A stretch of DNA of 64,000 nucleotides, taken from contig PNOG01000018.1 of assembly GCA_013824685.1 (NCBI GenBank), positions 1-64,000 of the forward strand. Direction: 5' to 3'. A model generated the notes under the pieces. That model did not search any database. It saw only the letters and a program-made list of their open reading frames with translations, and had not been told where the DNA came from. The position numbers and the translations under genes were made by a program. Origin of the DNA: Coprothermobacter sp. Its GTDB lineage: Bacteria; Caldisericota; Caldisericia; Cryosericales; Cryosericaceae. The first letter of the stretch is position 1; each line of letters opens with the position of its first letter. Shown piece by piece: positions 17,058 through 25,546 of the stretch.

Positions 17058-18632
17058 ATGAAGAAGGTACTGTCACTAGCACTTGCGATTGCCCTCGTCG
17101 TCGGGTTATTTGCGGGCGTGCGGCCGGCCAGCGCTGAAACCAAGGATTTCTTCATGGTGCTGCAGGTTGGGTTCAAGCAATATGCCCTCAACGGGCTCCC
17201 TCTCGCTTCGGAAGTTGCACCCGAGATCATCAGTGGGCGTACGTTCGTCCCTGTTCGTCTCATCACGGAGACCTACGGAGCCGTGGTGGACTGGAATCCA
17301 GCCTCGCGCACAGTAACGATCAAACTCGGCGAGGTCGAAGTCATCCTGACGATCGGTTCGAAGGAAGCCATCGTTGGGTCCGAGACCAAGCTGCTCGAAG
17401 CAGCTCCCTACATCAAGGCGGGCCGCACCATGGTGCCTTTGCGTCTCATCAGCGAGGCCTTTGGTTTGTCCGTCTACTACGATTCCCAGACGAAGAGTAT
17501 CTCCATCAAATCCAAAACGACGGGCGTGGTTCCCGGAATCACAGGGAACCAGATCCTCATCGGCTCGTTCTCAGTTCAGACCGGTCCATACGCGGTGGTC
17601 GGGATCCCGTTCTCGCACGGCATGCAGTCATATTTCAACATGGTCAATGAAGCGGGTGGGGTCTATGGTCGCAAGATCAACCTGAAGGTCGAAGATGACG
17701 GGTTCAACCCCGCCAAGACCGTGACCATCGTCAAGAAGTTCGTCACGGAGGACAAGGTGTTTGCCGTGGTCGGCGGCCTTGGTACTCCTGGTTGCCTCGC
17801 CGTCATGGACTACCTGAACGATCAGAAGGTGCCGTTCGTCTACCAGGCATCCGGCGTCTCCAAGATAGCGATTCCAGCCAAGAACTACGTATTTGCGGTC
17901 CAGCCCAACTATATCAACGAGGGTCAGATCTTCGCGAAATACGTTGCCAGCACGCTTGGTCTCAAGAACATCGCCGTGCTATACAGCAACGATGATGCAG
18001 GCAACGAAGGGTTGAAGGGCATCAAGCTGGGTGTCGACAAGTACGGTGGCAAGATCGTTGTCGAATCACCGTTCCCTGCTACCGAGACCGACTTCACCTC
18101 GTATTTGCTCAAGGTGCAGGCCAGCAATGCGGATGCACTCATCCTCTATGCGACCGGTGTTGCTACCGGCGGCAACGTCGTCAAGACCGCCAAGTCGCTC
18201 GGTCTCACGCAGAAGATATTCCTGCCCTATCCTCACTCCGGTATCATCGCGACCGCGGGTGCTGCAGCTGATGGTGTCTACGTGACCGGCTGGGTGGACT
18301 TCTCCAACCTCACGGACCCCGGTGTCGCGAAGTTCTTCGCCACGTGGAGAAAGTACTATCCCAAGGACGACCCGCTGACATTCTCGTATGCCGTCGCCGG
18401 TTGGGTGGCGGCTGAGGTTTTCACCGAGGCTGTACGCAGGTCCGGCCCTTATCCCACGCGCGATTCACTGGTGTGGGCCCTGGAGACGTTCAACGGCTGG
18501 TCTGGATACCTCGCCAAGGACATCAGCTATGGTCCAAACGAGCGTTCCGGAAAGTACTCCATGTTCTTCATGCAAGTTCAGAAGGGCGCGCTTGTCAAGG
18601 TCAGCGACTGGATCAGCGTCCTGAAGCCTTAG
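17058..18632 (+). CDS. Branched-chain-amino-acid-type ABC binding protein fused to a copper-amine-oxidase-like domain
   Basis: 524 residues, exported. A signal peptide (MKKVLSLALAIALVVGLFAG, then ASA) is followed by two copper-amine-oxidase-N-like repeats (residues ~28-155): GRTFVPVRLITETYGA and GRTMVPLRLISEAFGL. A linker leads to a periplasmic-binding-protein type 1 domain of the LivJ/K class (~165-520). LivJ/K proteins alone are ~370-400 residues. ATG 17058 is chosen over 17052 because AGGAGG ends 7 bases before it. It feeds the LivGFHM genes downstream. The extra domain may anchor the protein at the cell surface (inference). Confidence 0.88.
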   Translation: MKKVLSLALAIALVVGLFAGVRPASAETKDFFMVLQVGFKQYALNGLPLASEVAPEIISGRTFVPVRLITETYGAVVDWNPASRTVTIKLGEVEVILTIGSKEAIVGSETKLLEAAPYIKAGRTMVPLRLISEAFGLSVYYDSQTKSISIKSKTTGVVPGITGNQILIGSFSVQTGPYAVVGIPFSHGMQSYFNMVNEAGGVYGRKINLKVEDDGFNPAKTVTIVKKFVTEDKVFAVVGGLGTPGCLAVMDYLNDQKVPFVYQASGVSKIAIPAKNYVFAVQPNYINEGQIFAKYVASTLGLKNIAVLYSNDDAGNEGLKGIKLGVDKYGGKIVVESPFPATETDFTSYLLKVQASNADALILYATGVATGGNVVKTAKSLGLTQKIFLPYPHSGIIATAGAAADGVYVTGWVDFSNLTDPGVAKFFATWRKYYPKDDPLTFSYAVAGWVAAEVFTEAVRRSGPYPTRDSLVWALETFNGWSGYLAKDISYGPNERSGKYSMFFMQVQKGALVKVSDWISVLKP

Positions 18633-18668
18633 TACAATTGTAGTAGGCCACTCACAGTGGCGGCATCC

Positions 18669-18694
18669 TGCCCGGGGGCCGAAGCCCCCGGGCA
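18669..18694 (+). promoter_or_regulatory. Perfect stem-loop between binding protein and LivG
   Basis: Eleven-pair perfect stem TGCCCGGGGGC / GCCCCCGGGCA with a CGAA tetraloop. No T-run follows, so it is unlikely to stop transcription fully. Such hairpins commonly stabilise the 3' end of binding-protein mRNA and lower downstream expression. Confidence 0.75.
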
Positions 18695-18709
18695 CAAAGT
18701 GAGGACACC

Positions 18710-19456
18710 ATGCTGACAATCGACAACCTGACCGTGCGCTTTGGAGGCGTCGTCGCCGTCAAGTCACTCAACCTGACAGTGAAGGACGGCGAGATTCATG
18801 CGCTCATCGGTCCGAATGGAGCGGGCAAGACGACGGTGTTCAACGCCATCTTTCAACTCGTGCCATATTCAGGAGGCATCCAGTTCGCTGGAAGGGAGTT
18901 GCGTGGCTTGCCACGCCATCGCCTTGCGGAGATCGGGGTGACACGTACGTTCCAGAACCTCAGCATCTTCCCAAGCATGACCGTGCGTGAGAACATTCTG
19001 GTAGGATTCCACAGCAAGTCTCGAAGCAGGTTCACAAGCGAACTGCTGGGACTTGCCCGGGAACCAGGACAGCAGCTGGCAGAAACGCTCGACTTCTTCG
19101 GGCTGACTGCTCTTGCTCCTGCATACGCAGTCGTCCTGCCCTACGGCACGCTCAAGTCCGTGGAGCTGGCACGTGCGTTCATAAGCCACCCACGTCTTGT
19201 GCTGCTCGACGAGCCGGCCGCCGGCATACCGACGTCGGAGAAAGGCGCACTCAAGGCGGTCATTCGGAAAATGCGAGATGCCGGGACGACCGTGCTTCTC
19301 GTCGAGCATGACATGGAACTGGTCATGGACATCTCAGACTCGGTCACGGTCATGGACTTCGGCGAGAAGATCGCGGGAGGAACGCCGGCCGAGGTCTCGG
19401 CAGACAAGCGTGTCATCGAGGCGTACCTCGGGGAGGAAACCCATGCTGCGAGTTGA
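18710..19456 (+). CDS. livG: ABC transporter ATPase LivG
   Basis: 248-residue ATPase of a branched-chain amino acid/amide importer. Walker A GPNGAGKTT, Walker B LVLLDEPAAGI, and H-loop VEHDMELV are present. The ABC signature region reads LPYGTLKSVELARA, the LivG form with a degenerate LSGGQ. Fourteen bases overlap livF. The true substrate may be a carboxylate or amide rather than an amino acid, given the metabolic neighbours (inference). Confidence 0.92.
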   Translation: MLTIDNLTVRFGGVVAVKSLNLTVKDGEIHALIGPNGAGKTTVFNAIFQLVPYSGGIQFAGRELRGLPRHRLAEIGVTRTFQNLSIFPSMTVRENILVGFHSKSRSRFTSELLGLAREPGQQLAETLDFFGLTALAPAYAVVLPYGTLKSVELARAFISHPRLVLLDEPAAGIPTSEKGALKAVIRKMRDAGTTVLLVEHDMELVMDISDSVTVMDFGEKIAGGTPAEVSADKRVIEAYLGEETHAAS

Positions 19457-20150
19457 CCAGGTCGTCTCAGGGTATGGGCCTATCGACGTCCTGAATCATG
19501 TCACCATCAGTCTCGACAAGGGAGAGATTGTCGCCGTGCTTGGCGCCAACGGGGCGGGCAAGACCACGCTTCTGAGGACCATCACTGGGCTCATCCGGGT
19601 ACGCAAGGGTTCCGTGATGTTCGGCGACAAGGCACTCAATGGACTGTCGCCCGCGGAGGTCGTCAAGTGCGGCATCTCCCACGTCCCCGAGGGACGGCAC
19701 ATCTTCCCCGACCTGACCGTGGAAGAGAACCTGCTGCTGGCAGCCTATAGCATGCCGCGCAGCCTGCAGAAGAGCAGACTCGAGGCCATGTATGCAATGT
19801 TCAGTATCCTTGCCGAACGCCGCAAGCAGGCCGGTGGCACGCTGTCAGGGGGTGAGCAGCAGATGCTGGCGTTGGCCCGGGGACTGATGCCGAATCCACG
19901 CCTGATGCTGCTGGACGAACCGTCCCTGGGCCTTGCGCCCAAGACCATCGGCACGGTGTTCGATACGCTGGCCCGCCTGCGTGAGTCCGGCGTCTCCATC
20001 CTGCTGGTCGAACAGAACGCCAAGCGGTCCCTGGAATTGGCCGACCGGGCATACGTTCTCGTGACAGGACAGGTGGCTCTTGAGGGGACGGCGCGTGAGC
20101 TCAACGGGAACGAAATGGTCAAACAGCTCTACCTTGGAGGGACCCGATGA
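19443..20150 (+). CDS. livF: ABC transporter ATPase LivF
   Basis: 235-residue second ATPase of the importer. Walker A GANGAGKTTLLRT, signature LSGGEQQMLALARGL, Walker B LMLLDEPSLGLAP. The ATG at 19443 lies inside livG; the longer open frame upstream is a livG shadow. It overlaps livH as ATGA. Confidence 0.93.
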   Translation: MLRVDQVVSGYGPIDVLNHVTISLDKGEIVAVLGANGAGKTTLLRTITGLIRVRKGSVMFGDKALNGLSPAEVVKCGISHVPEGRHIFPDLTVEENLLLAAYSMPRSLQKSRLEAMYAMFSILAERRKQAGGTLSGGEQQMLALARGLMPNPRLMLLDEPSLGLAPKTIGTVFDTLARLRESGVSILLVEQNAKRSLELADRAYVLVTGQVALEGTARELNGNEMVKQLYLGGTR

Positions 20151-21025
20151 GCATCGACATCTTCTTGAACCTGACTGTCCGGGGGCTGACGACCGGGGCA
20201 ATATACGCGCTGGTCGGGATGGGCATCGTCCTTATTCTGCAGACGACGAACGTCATGAACTTCGCCCAGGGCGACACAGGCATGTTCATCACGTACCTGG
20301 CATTCTTCATGATAACGACAGCTAAAGTACCGTATTCGCTTGTTCTCATCCTTGCCATTGCTGCGGGAGCTGTCGTCGGCTTGCTTGTCGAGCGCTTCAT
20401 GATGCGGTCGGTACGTTCACGTTCCCACCTGTCGCTCATCATGCTGACGCTGGGTCTGTCGCTGCTGTTCCAGGGCCTGGCAGCGTTCCTGTTCAAGACT
20501 GAACCCCGCCTCTTCCCGCCACTCGTGTCGGGCGATCCCATCAAGTTGGGCCCGGTTATCCTGGGCAGGCAGGACATTGTGGTCCTACTGGCCGCGATCG
20601 TTACATTCGGCATCCTGTACCTGTTCCTCTACCGGACCAGGCAAGGCGCCGCAGCCCGGAGCATCTCACAGGACGAATACGCGGCGCGTGTCCTCGGGAT
20701 CCCCACTCCATCGATCTACATGTTGGTATGGGCTATTGGGAGCGCGATGGCGGGTCTGGCAGCACTGCTCATCGTCCCCAGGTTCTCACTGGAGCCGTCG
20801 TTCATGGGTCTCATTCAGGTGAAAGCCTTCACGGCCATCGTCCTGGGAGGCATGGGCTCGGTGTTCGGCGCTGCTGTCGGCGGACTCATCATCGGTGTCG
20901 TGGAGAACCTTGTGGCATATCAATTCCCAGCCATCAAGGACAGCTTCATGCTCATCGTGATCGTCATCGTCTTGCTGGTCATGCCACAGGGACTGTTTGG
21001 CAAGCACCAGCAGAAGAGGTTCTGA
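20147..21025 (+). CDS. livH: ABC transporter permease LivH
   Basis: 292-residue inner-membrane permease with about eight hydrophobic segments. It contains FAQGDTGMF (LivH-typical NFAQGE region), ARSISQDEYAARVLGI (permease EAA-type loop) and KAFTAIVLGGMGSVFGA. Start overlaps the livF stop; its stop shares one base with the livM start. Confidence 0.93.
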   Translation: MSIDIFLNLTVRGLTTGAIYALVGMGIVLILQTTNVMNFAQGDTGMFITYLAFFMITTAKVPYSLVLILAIAAGAVVGLLVERFMMRSVRSRSHLSLIMLTLGLSLLFQGLAAFLFKTEPRLFPPLVSGDPIKLGPVILGRQDIVVLLAAIVTFGILYLFLYRTRQGAAARSISQDEYAARVLGIPTPSIYMLVWAIGSAMAGLAALLIVPRFSLEPSFMGLIQVKAFTAIVLGGMGSVFGAAVGGLIIGVVENLVAYQFPAIKDSFMLIVIVIVLLVMPQGLFGKHQQKRF

Positions 21026-21975
21026 TGACTCCTTCCAGTACAAGGCGTTTGGCGGTCAACGGAGCCATGGCGGCGCTTGTCCTTGTTCTCCCGCTCGTGT
21101 TCAGAACGAGGCCGTCGATTATCGGCTACCTGAACATCGCTATGCTGTATGCCATTGCGACACAAGGACTCAATCTGCTCATGGGGTTTGGCGGTCTCGT
21201 CTCGCTGGGACACGCAGCATTCATGGCCATCGGTGGCTACACGGCGGCAGTGCTGGTCATGACGTACCACGTGAACATGTTTCTGGCTGTTGTCGCCGGT
21301 GTGGCCGGTGCCGGATTGTTCGGGCTTGTCATCGGGTTCCCGTCGCTGCGTCTGTCAGGGTTCTACCTGGCGGTAGCGACGATGGCACTGGGAAGTTCCG
21401 TTGCCGACGTCATCAAGAGGCTCGCCATTACCGGGGGAGACTACGGTCTCATCAACATACCGGTTCTTCGGCTCGGAGGCTGGGAGCTCACCAGCGAGGC
21501 GTCCAAGTACTACTTCTTCGTCGTCATCCTTGTCGTCGTGTTCCTGGTTGTCCGCAACTTCCTGAACAGTCGTAGTGGGCGGGCAGTCCGTGCTGTGCGC
21601 GATTCCGAGATGACGGCTGCGGCAATGGGTGTGAATGTTGCGGCTTACAAGCTCATCACCTTCATCTTTGCCGCCTGCATTGCCGGCCTCTCGGGGGCGC
21701 TGTACGCCTTCACCATCTCGTACCTCCATCCCATGAACTTCGGGCTTACATTCTCCATCGAGTTATTGTCCATGAGCATCATCGGCGGTCTGGGTACGAT
21801 CATAGGCCCTATCCTGGGCGCTCTGTTCTGGGTCATGCTGCCGGTCGTCATCGGTGGCAGGATGGAATTCCTGTCGACTGTCATCTTCGGTCTCAGCATC
21901 ATCGGTTCAGTCATGTTCTTGCCCAAGGGTCTGTCGGAGTTGGTCACGCGCATACAGACTCGTCTGAAACTGTAA
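21025..21975 (+). CDS. livM: ABC transporter permease LivM
   Basis: 316-residue permease partner of LivH. Typical motifs are LLMGFGGLVSLGHAAFMAIGGY near residue 45-66 and RSGRAVRAVRDSEMTAAAMGV in the cytoplasmic loop. The ATG at 21025 (TGATG junction with livH) is the start; the longer frame upstream is a shadow. Thiolase follows after 47 bases. Confidence 0.93.
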   Translation: MTPSSTRRLAVNGAMAALVLVLPLVFRTRPSIIGYLNIAMLYAIATQGLNLLMGFGGLVSLGHAAFMAIGGYTAAVLVMTYHVNMFLAVVAGVAGAGLFGLVIGFPSLRLSGFYLAVATMALGSSVADVIKRLAITGGDYGLINIPVLRLGGWELTSEASKYYFFVVILVVVFLVVRNFLNSRSGRAVRAVRDSEMTAAAMGVNVAAYKLITFIFAACIAGLSGALYAFTISYLHPMNFGLTFSIELLSMSIIGGLGTIIGPILGALFWVMLPVVIGGRMEFLSTVIFGLSIIGSVMFLPKGLSELVTRIQTRLKL

Positions 21976-22022
21976 CGGCGCAGGCGCCGGGCGAAATACC
22001 ATCCGGAACAAAGGGGGACACC

Positions 22023-23213
22023 ATGAGTGTCGGAATTCTCGGAAGCTATAGCAGCAGGTTTGGCAAGCTCGAAAACTCCAGCGTCTACGATCTCATCGTT
22101 GAGGCTGGACGCGGCGCAATTGCAGACGCACAAATCGATCCCAGAGACATCGATGGGGTGTGGGTTGGCAACTACAGCTCAGGGTCGTTCAACAACCAGG
22201 AACATCTGGCCTCATGGGCCGTCGAAATCGACCCGGCATTGCTCTACAAGCCATGTGTCAAAGAGGAGGCAGCATGTGCTTCCGGCTCTGCCGCTGTGCG
22301 TGCAGCGCGTCTGGCCGTTGGCGCGGGGGAGGCCCGTTTTGTCCTGGCCATCGGGGTCGAGAAGATGACGGCGCTTGACCGGGACGGCGTTACTCATGCG
22401 CTTGCCATGGCATCGTACTGGCCAGAAGAGGGAAGCAAGGGCATGACGTTCCCGGGCCTCTTCGGCATGTGGTCCCAGGTATACCGTGAGCACTACGGGT
22501 ACAGCGACGACCAGATGAGTCTGTGGCAAGCCATGGTGCATGCCAAGAACCGTGACAACGCGACACACAACGAGCTTGCGCATATGTACACGAAGCCGAG
22601 CAGTCTGGAGTTCGCTCTGCACGTATCTGAGAAAAACCCTCTCGTTGCAGATCCTCTCAAACTCACGGACTGCTCTCTGGTCAGCGACGGAGCGGCGGCC
22701 ATGGTGCTGGGACCGATTGATGACGTCAAGGCCCTCAAGGACCGCGTGGTCGAGATCACCTCACAGACGCTTGTCACCGATCACATGCAGTCCAGCAAAC
22801 GCGAGCTGTGGCACAACGTTGCTGGCAGGATGGCTGTCGAGTCAGCCTACAGCAAGGCCGGCATTACTGTACCGGACGTTGACTGCGCAGAAGTCCACGA
22901 CTGCTTTACGATCAATGAGCTACTGACGTACGAGGCAATGGGGCTGTGTGCAGAAGGCGACGGGGGCCGGCTGATCGAGCGGGGCGGCGTCGTACAGCCG
23001 GACGGCAGCTGCCCGGTTAACCTTAGCGGAGGTCTCATTGGCAAGGGGCACCCCGTGGGGGCCACGGGTGTGTCGATGCACGTCTACGTCGCGCGCCAGC
23101 TTGAGGGCCGTCCGCTTGGGCTCGGTGCAAACAACCCGGAGGTAGGGCTCGTCATGAACGTCGGTGGCTCGAACGTCAGCAACTTCGCATCAGTACTGAA
23201 ACGCGTCAAGTAG
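22023..23213 (+). CDS. SCP2-type thiolase (acetyl-CoA acetyltransferase family)
   Basis: 396-residue thiolase-fold enzyme. Acylated Cys85 lies in EEAACASGSAAV; the His motifs are AEVHDCFTINELL and GKGHPVGATG. The second catalytic Cys of biosynthetic thiolases is missing (the C-terminus reads NVGGSNVSNF), as in the SCP2/archaeal type. It cleaves or forms a 3-ketoacyl-CoA by family. No DUF35 OB-fold partner is seen in the cluster, although archaeal and Phl-type relatives usually have one. A GGGGG site precedes the ATG. Confidence 0.88.
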   Translation: MSVGILGSYSSRFGKLENSSVYDLIVEAGRGAIADAQIDPRDIDGVWVGNYSSGSFNNQEHLASWAVEIDPALLYKPCVKEEAACASGSAAVRAARLAVGAGEARFVLAIGVEKMTALDRDGVTHALAMASYWPEEGSKGMTFPGLFGMWSQVYREHYGYSDDQMSLWQAMVHAKNRDNATHNELAHMYTKPSSLEFALHVSEKNPLVADPLKLTDCSLVSDGAAAMVLGPIDDVKALKDRVVEITSQTLVTDHMQSSKRELWHNVAGRMAVESAYSKAGITVPDVDCAEVHDCFTINELLTYEAMGLCAEGDGGRLIERGGVVQPDGSCPVNLSGGLIGKGHPVGATGVSMHVYVARQLEGRPLGLGANNPEVGLVMNVGGSNVSNFASVLKRVK

Positions 23214-23227
23214 ATAGGGAGGAAGCC

Positions 23228-24013
23228 ATGACAAAGGGATACGGACTGCAGGACAAGGTTGTCGTCGTCACAGGCGGAGCTGCAGGCATCGGCCGGGCCA
23301 CTGCCAGGAGGTTCGCCGAGGAGGGAGCGCGCGTCAGTATCTGGGATATGAATGCCGAGGCAGGGGCGGCGACGCTGGCCGACCTGAAGCAGTTGGACAC
23401 TCCCGTGATGTTCCAGGCGGTGAACGTCGCCGATACAGAGGCTGTGGAAAGAGCGGTTGCCGAGGTTGTCCAGATATGGGGTCACATTGATGTACTCGTC
23501 AACAACGCCGGCATCACGCGCGACGGTCAGCTGGTCAAGTACAAGGAAGGGGTCGTCACTGGAACGATGTCGGACACCAACTTTGATGCTGTCATCGGCG
23601 TCAATCTGAGAGGCGTGTTCGTCGCGACGAGGGCCGTCGCTCCTCACATGATCAAGCAGGGGCATGGCGTCATCCTGAGCGCTAGCTCGGTGGTCGCAGC
23701 GTACGGCAACTTTGGACAGACGAACTACGCGGCGACCAAGGCCGGCCTGATCGCAATGACGAAGACGTGGGCGCGCGAACTGGGCAAGTACGGAATACGC
23801 GTGAACGCAGTTGCGCCTGGGTTCATAATGACGGATATGGTTGCTGCGATGCCGGAGAAGGTCCTGGAAGGAATGGTCGCCCACACGCCCGTAGGACGCA
23901 TCGGGGCTCCTGAGGATGTCGCAGATGCATACGTGTGGCTTGCGTCCGACCAGGCTGCGTTCGTTCACGGCGCAACGCTGGCTGTGGACGGGGGCATCGT
24001 TCTGGGAACATGA
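23228..24013 (+). CDS. Short-chain dehydrogenase/reductase, FabG-like
   Basis: 261-residue NAD(P)-dependent oxidoreductase. Nucleotide motif TGGAAGIG (residues 15-22), NNAG, then catalytic Ser in LSASSVV, and Tyr/Lys in YAATK. C-terminal APGFIMTDM and AVDGG are typical of FabG/3-hydroxyacyl-CoA dehydrogenases. Asp in IWDMN after the second strand suggests NAD(H) preference (inference). It follows the thiolase by 14 bases, fitting reduction or oxidation of its 3-ketoacyl product. AGGGAGG site before ATG. Confidence 0.9.
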   Translation: MTKGYGLQDKVVVVTGGAAGIGRATARRFAEEGARVSIWDMNAEAGAATLADLKQLDTPVMFQAVNVADTEAVERAVAEVVQIWGHIDVLVNNAGITRDGQLVKYKEGVVTGTMSDTNFDAVIGVNLRGVFVATRAVAPHMIKQGHGVILSASSVVAAYGNFGQTNYAATKAGLIAMTKTWARELGKYGIRVNAVAPGFIMTDMVAAMPEKVLEGMVAHTPVGRIGAPEDVADAYVWLASDQAAFVHGATLAVDGGIVLGT

Positions 24014-24076
24014 ACTCGGCCGACGGGTGGCATATCGACTGAGACACGGAGCAAATTGATCTCAAGGGAGGGAACG

Positions 24077-25375
24077 ATGCAGCAGGGATCGTGGATGAAG
24101 AGGCTCGTGTCGATGGACGAGGTGCTTGGCAGGATAGTGTCAAATGACACGGTCGTCGTGGGAATGGCGGCGGCCCAGCCACAGGGATTCCTGTCGTCGC
24201 TGCACGGTATCCGGGAGCGCGTACGCAACGTGAAGGTCATATCCTGCCTTCTCCTGAGGGAATACCCATTCCTGGCTGACGTCGGAGCCGATGCTGATGC
24301 TCCATTCAGAATGGAGAGCTGGTACTTCGGCAACGCTGAACGTGAGCTCTACAAGAAGGGACTCCTCTCGTTCATCCCCAACAACTTGCACAATGCCGGA
24401 CGAGAGAAGATCCAGGCGGAGCCGATCAACGTGTTTGTCGGGACGGCAACGCCGCCTGACAGCCACGGGTTCATGTCCTTGTCTCTGTGTCTCGTCTACG
24501 AAAAGGACATGATCGAACACGCTGACCTTGTGGTGCTGGAGATCAACGAGAACCTGCCCAGGACATTTGGAGACACGCAGGTGCACGTTGACGACGTCGA
24601 CCTGCTGGTACAGAACAACATTCCGCTCCTGACTGTCCCTGTCATCCAGGCAACGGATATCGAGCAGCACATCGGCGAGAACATCGCACAGCTCATTGAT
24701 GATGGAGCGACGCTGCAGATAGGCATCGGGGGCATCCCCAACGCCATCATGAAGTTCCTGTCGGGAAAGAAGCACCTGGGGATCCACACTGAGATGATTA
24801 CTGACGGCATCGTCGACCTGGTCGAGACGGGAGTCATCGACAATACCCAGAAGACGCTTCACAAGGGCAAGATCGTCGGCACCTTCGCTATGGGCGGTCA
24901 GCGCCTCTACGAATTCATCGACGAGAACGTTGGCGTTGAGCTCCTTAGAGGTTCCTACGTGAACGACCCATATGTCGTCGCTCAGAACGACCGCATGGTG
25001 AGCATCAACACGTCGTTGCAGGTGGACCTGACAGGACAGGTGTGCAGCGAATCCATTGGGTACCGACACTACACGGGCACTGGTGGCCAGCTCGATATGC
25101 ACCGGGGCGCCACGCTGTCGCGGGGAGGAAAGGGCATCATTGCGTTGCGGTCGTCCGTGAAGGATGATGAGATTTCGACCATCGTACCGATGCTGAGTCC
25201 GGGTAGTTTCGTCTCGGTACCCCGTCAGGATACTGACTATGTCGTCACAGAGTACGGTGTGGCACACCTGAAGGGGAAAAGCGTGCGTGAGCGTGCGCTC
25301 GCGCTGATCGCGATAGCGCATCCGAAGTTCAGAGAGAGCCTGTCGCTGGAGGCGAAGAAGCTCGGCGTGCTGTAG
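24077..25375 (+). CDS. CoA-transferase of the acetyl-CoA hydrolase / 4-hydroxybutyrate CoA-transferase family
   Basis: 432-residue family I CoA-transferase. The conserved IGIGGIPNA lies near residue 215-225 and the catalytic Glu in VCSESIG. C-terminal motif TDYVVTEYGVAHLKGKSVRERA is diagnostic. It would move CoA between acetyl-CoA and a short acid, activating the imported substrate or releasing a product (inference). ATG 24077 has AGGGAGGG upstream; the TTG at 24056 is less likely. Last gene of the cluster, ending at a perfect terminator. Confidence 0.9.
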   Translation: MQQGSWMKRLVSMDEVLGRIVSNDTVVVGMAAAQPQGFLSSLHGIRERVRNVKVISCLLLREYPFLADVGADADAPFRMESWYFGNAERELYKKGLLSFIPNNLHNAGREKIQAEPINVFVGTATPPDSHGFMSLSLCLVYEKDMIEHADLVVLEINENLPRTFGDTQVHVDDVDLLVQNNIPLLTVPVIQATDIEQHIGENIAQLIDDGATLQIGIGGIPNAIMKFLSGKKHLGIHTEMITDGIVDLVETGVIDNTQKTLHKGKIVGTFAMGGQRLYEFIDENVGVELLRGSYVNDPYVVAQNDRMVSINTSLQVDLTGQVCSESIGYRHYTGTGGQLDMHRGATLSRGGKGIIALRSSVKDDEISTIVPMLSPGSFVSVPRQDTDYVVTEYGVAHLKGKSVRERALALIAIAHPKFRESLSLEAKKLGVL

Positions 25376-25423
25376 AGTCCGACGGACGACACAGGAGGCG
25401 ACATTGTCATCCTCCTTCCTTTC

Positions 25424-25461
25424 CCATGATGGCGGCGTATTGGCGCCGCCATCATGGTTTT
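25424..25461 (+). terminator. Intrinsic terminator ending the acyl-CoA/transport cluster
   Basis: Perfect 14-pair stem CCATGATGGCGGCG / CGCCGCCATCATGG with a 6-base loop and TTTTC. Confidence 0.95.
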
Positions 25462-25473
25462 CGCTCTGTACGG

Positions 25474-25502
25474 TTGCCCCTTCGTTGTTGTACCGCTATA
25501 CT
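25474..25502 (+). promoter_or_regulatory. Promoter for the phosphoesterase pair
   Basis: TTGCCC (25474-25479), 17 bases, TATACT (25497-25502). A leader of ~40 bases precedes the GTG start. Confidence 0.65.
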
Positions 25503-25546
25503 CAGAGCATTGCGTATCAATCACGACCACGGGAGAGAGAAAACAC

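Noticed and set aside
14885-24013. Ole (long-chain olefin) cluster, from KASIII-like, hydrolase and SDR together
   Set aside because: OleA keeps Cys-His-Asn, and no OleC-type AMP ligase is present; the Liv transporter and CoA-transferase do not fit either.
24140-25321. 393-codon open frame on the minus strand
   Set aside because: Antisense shadow of the CoA-transferase; no recognisable motif and no ribosome site.
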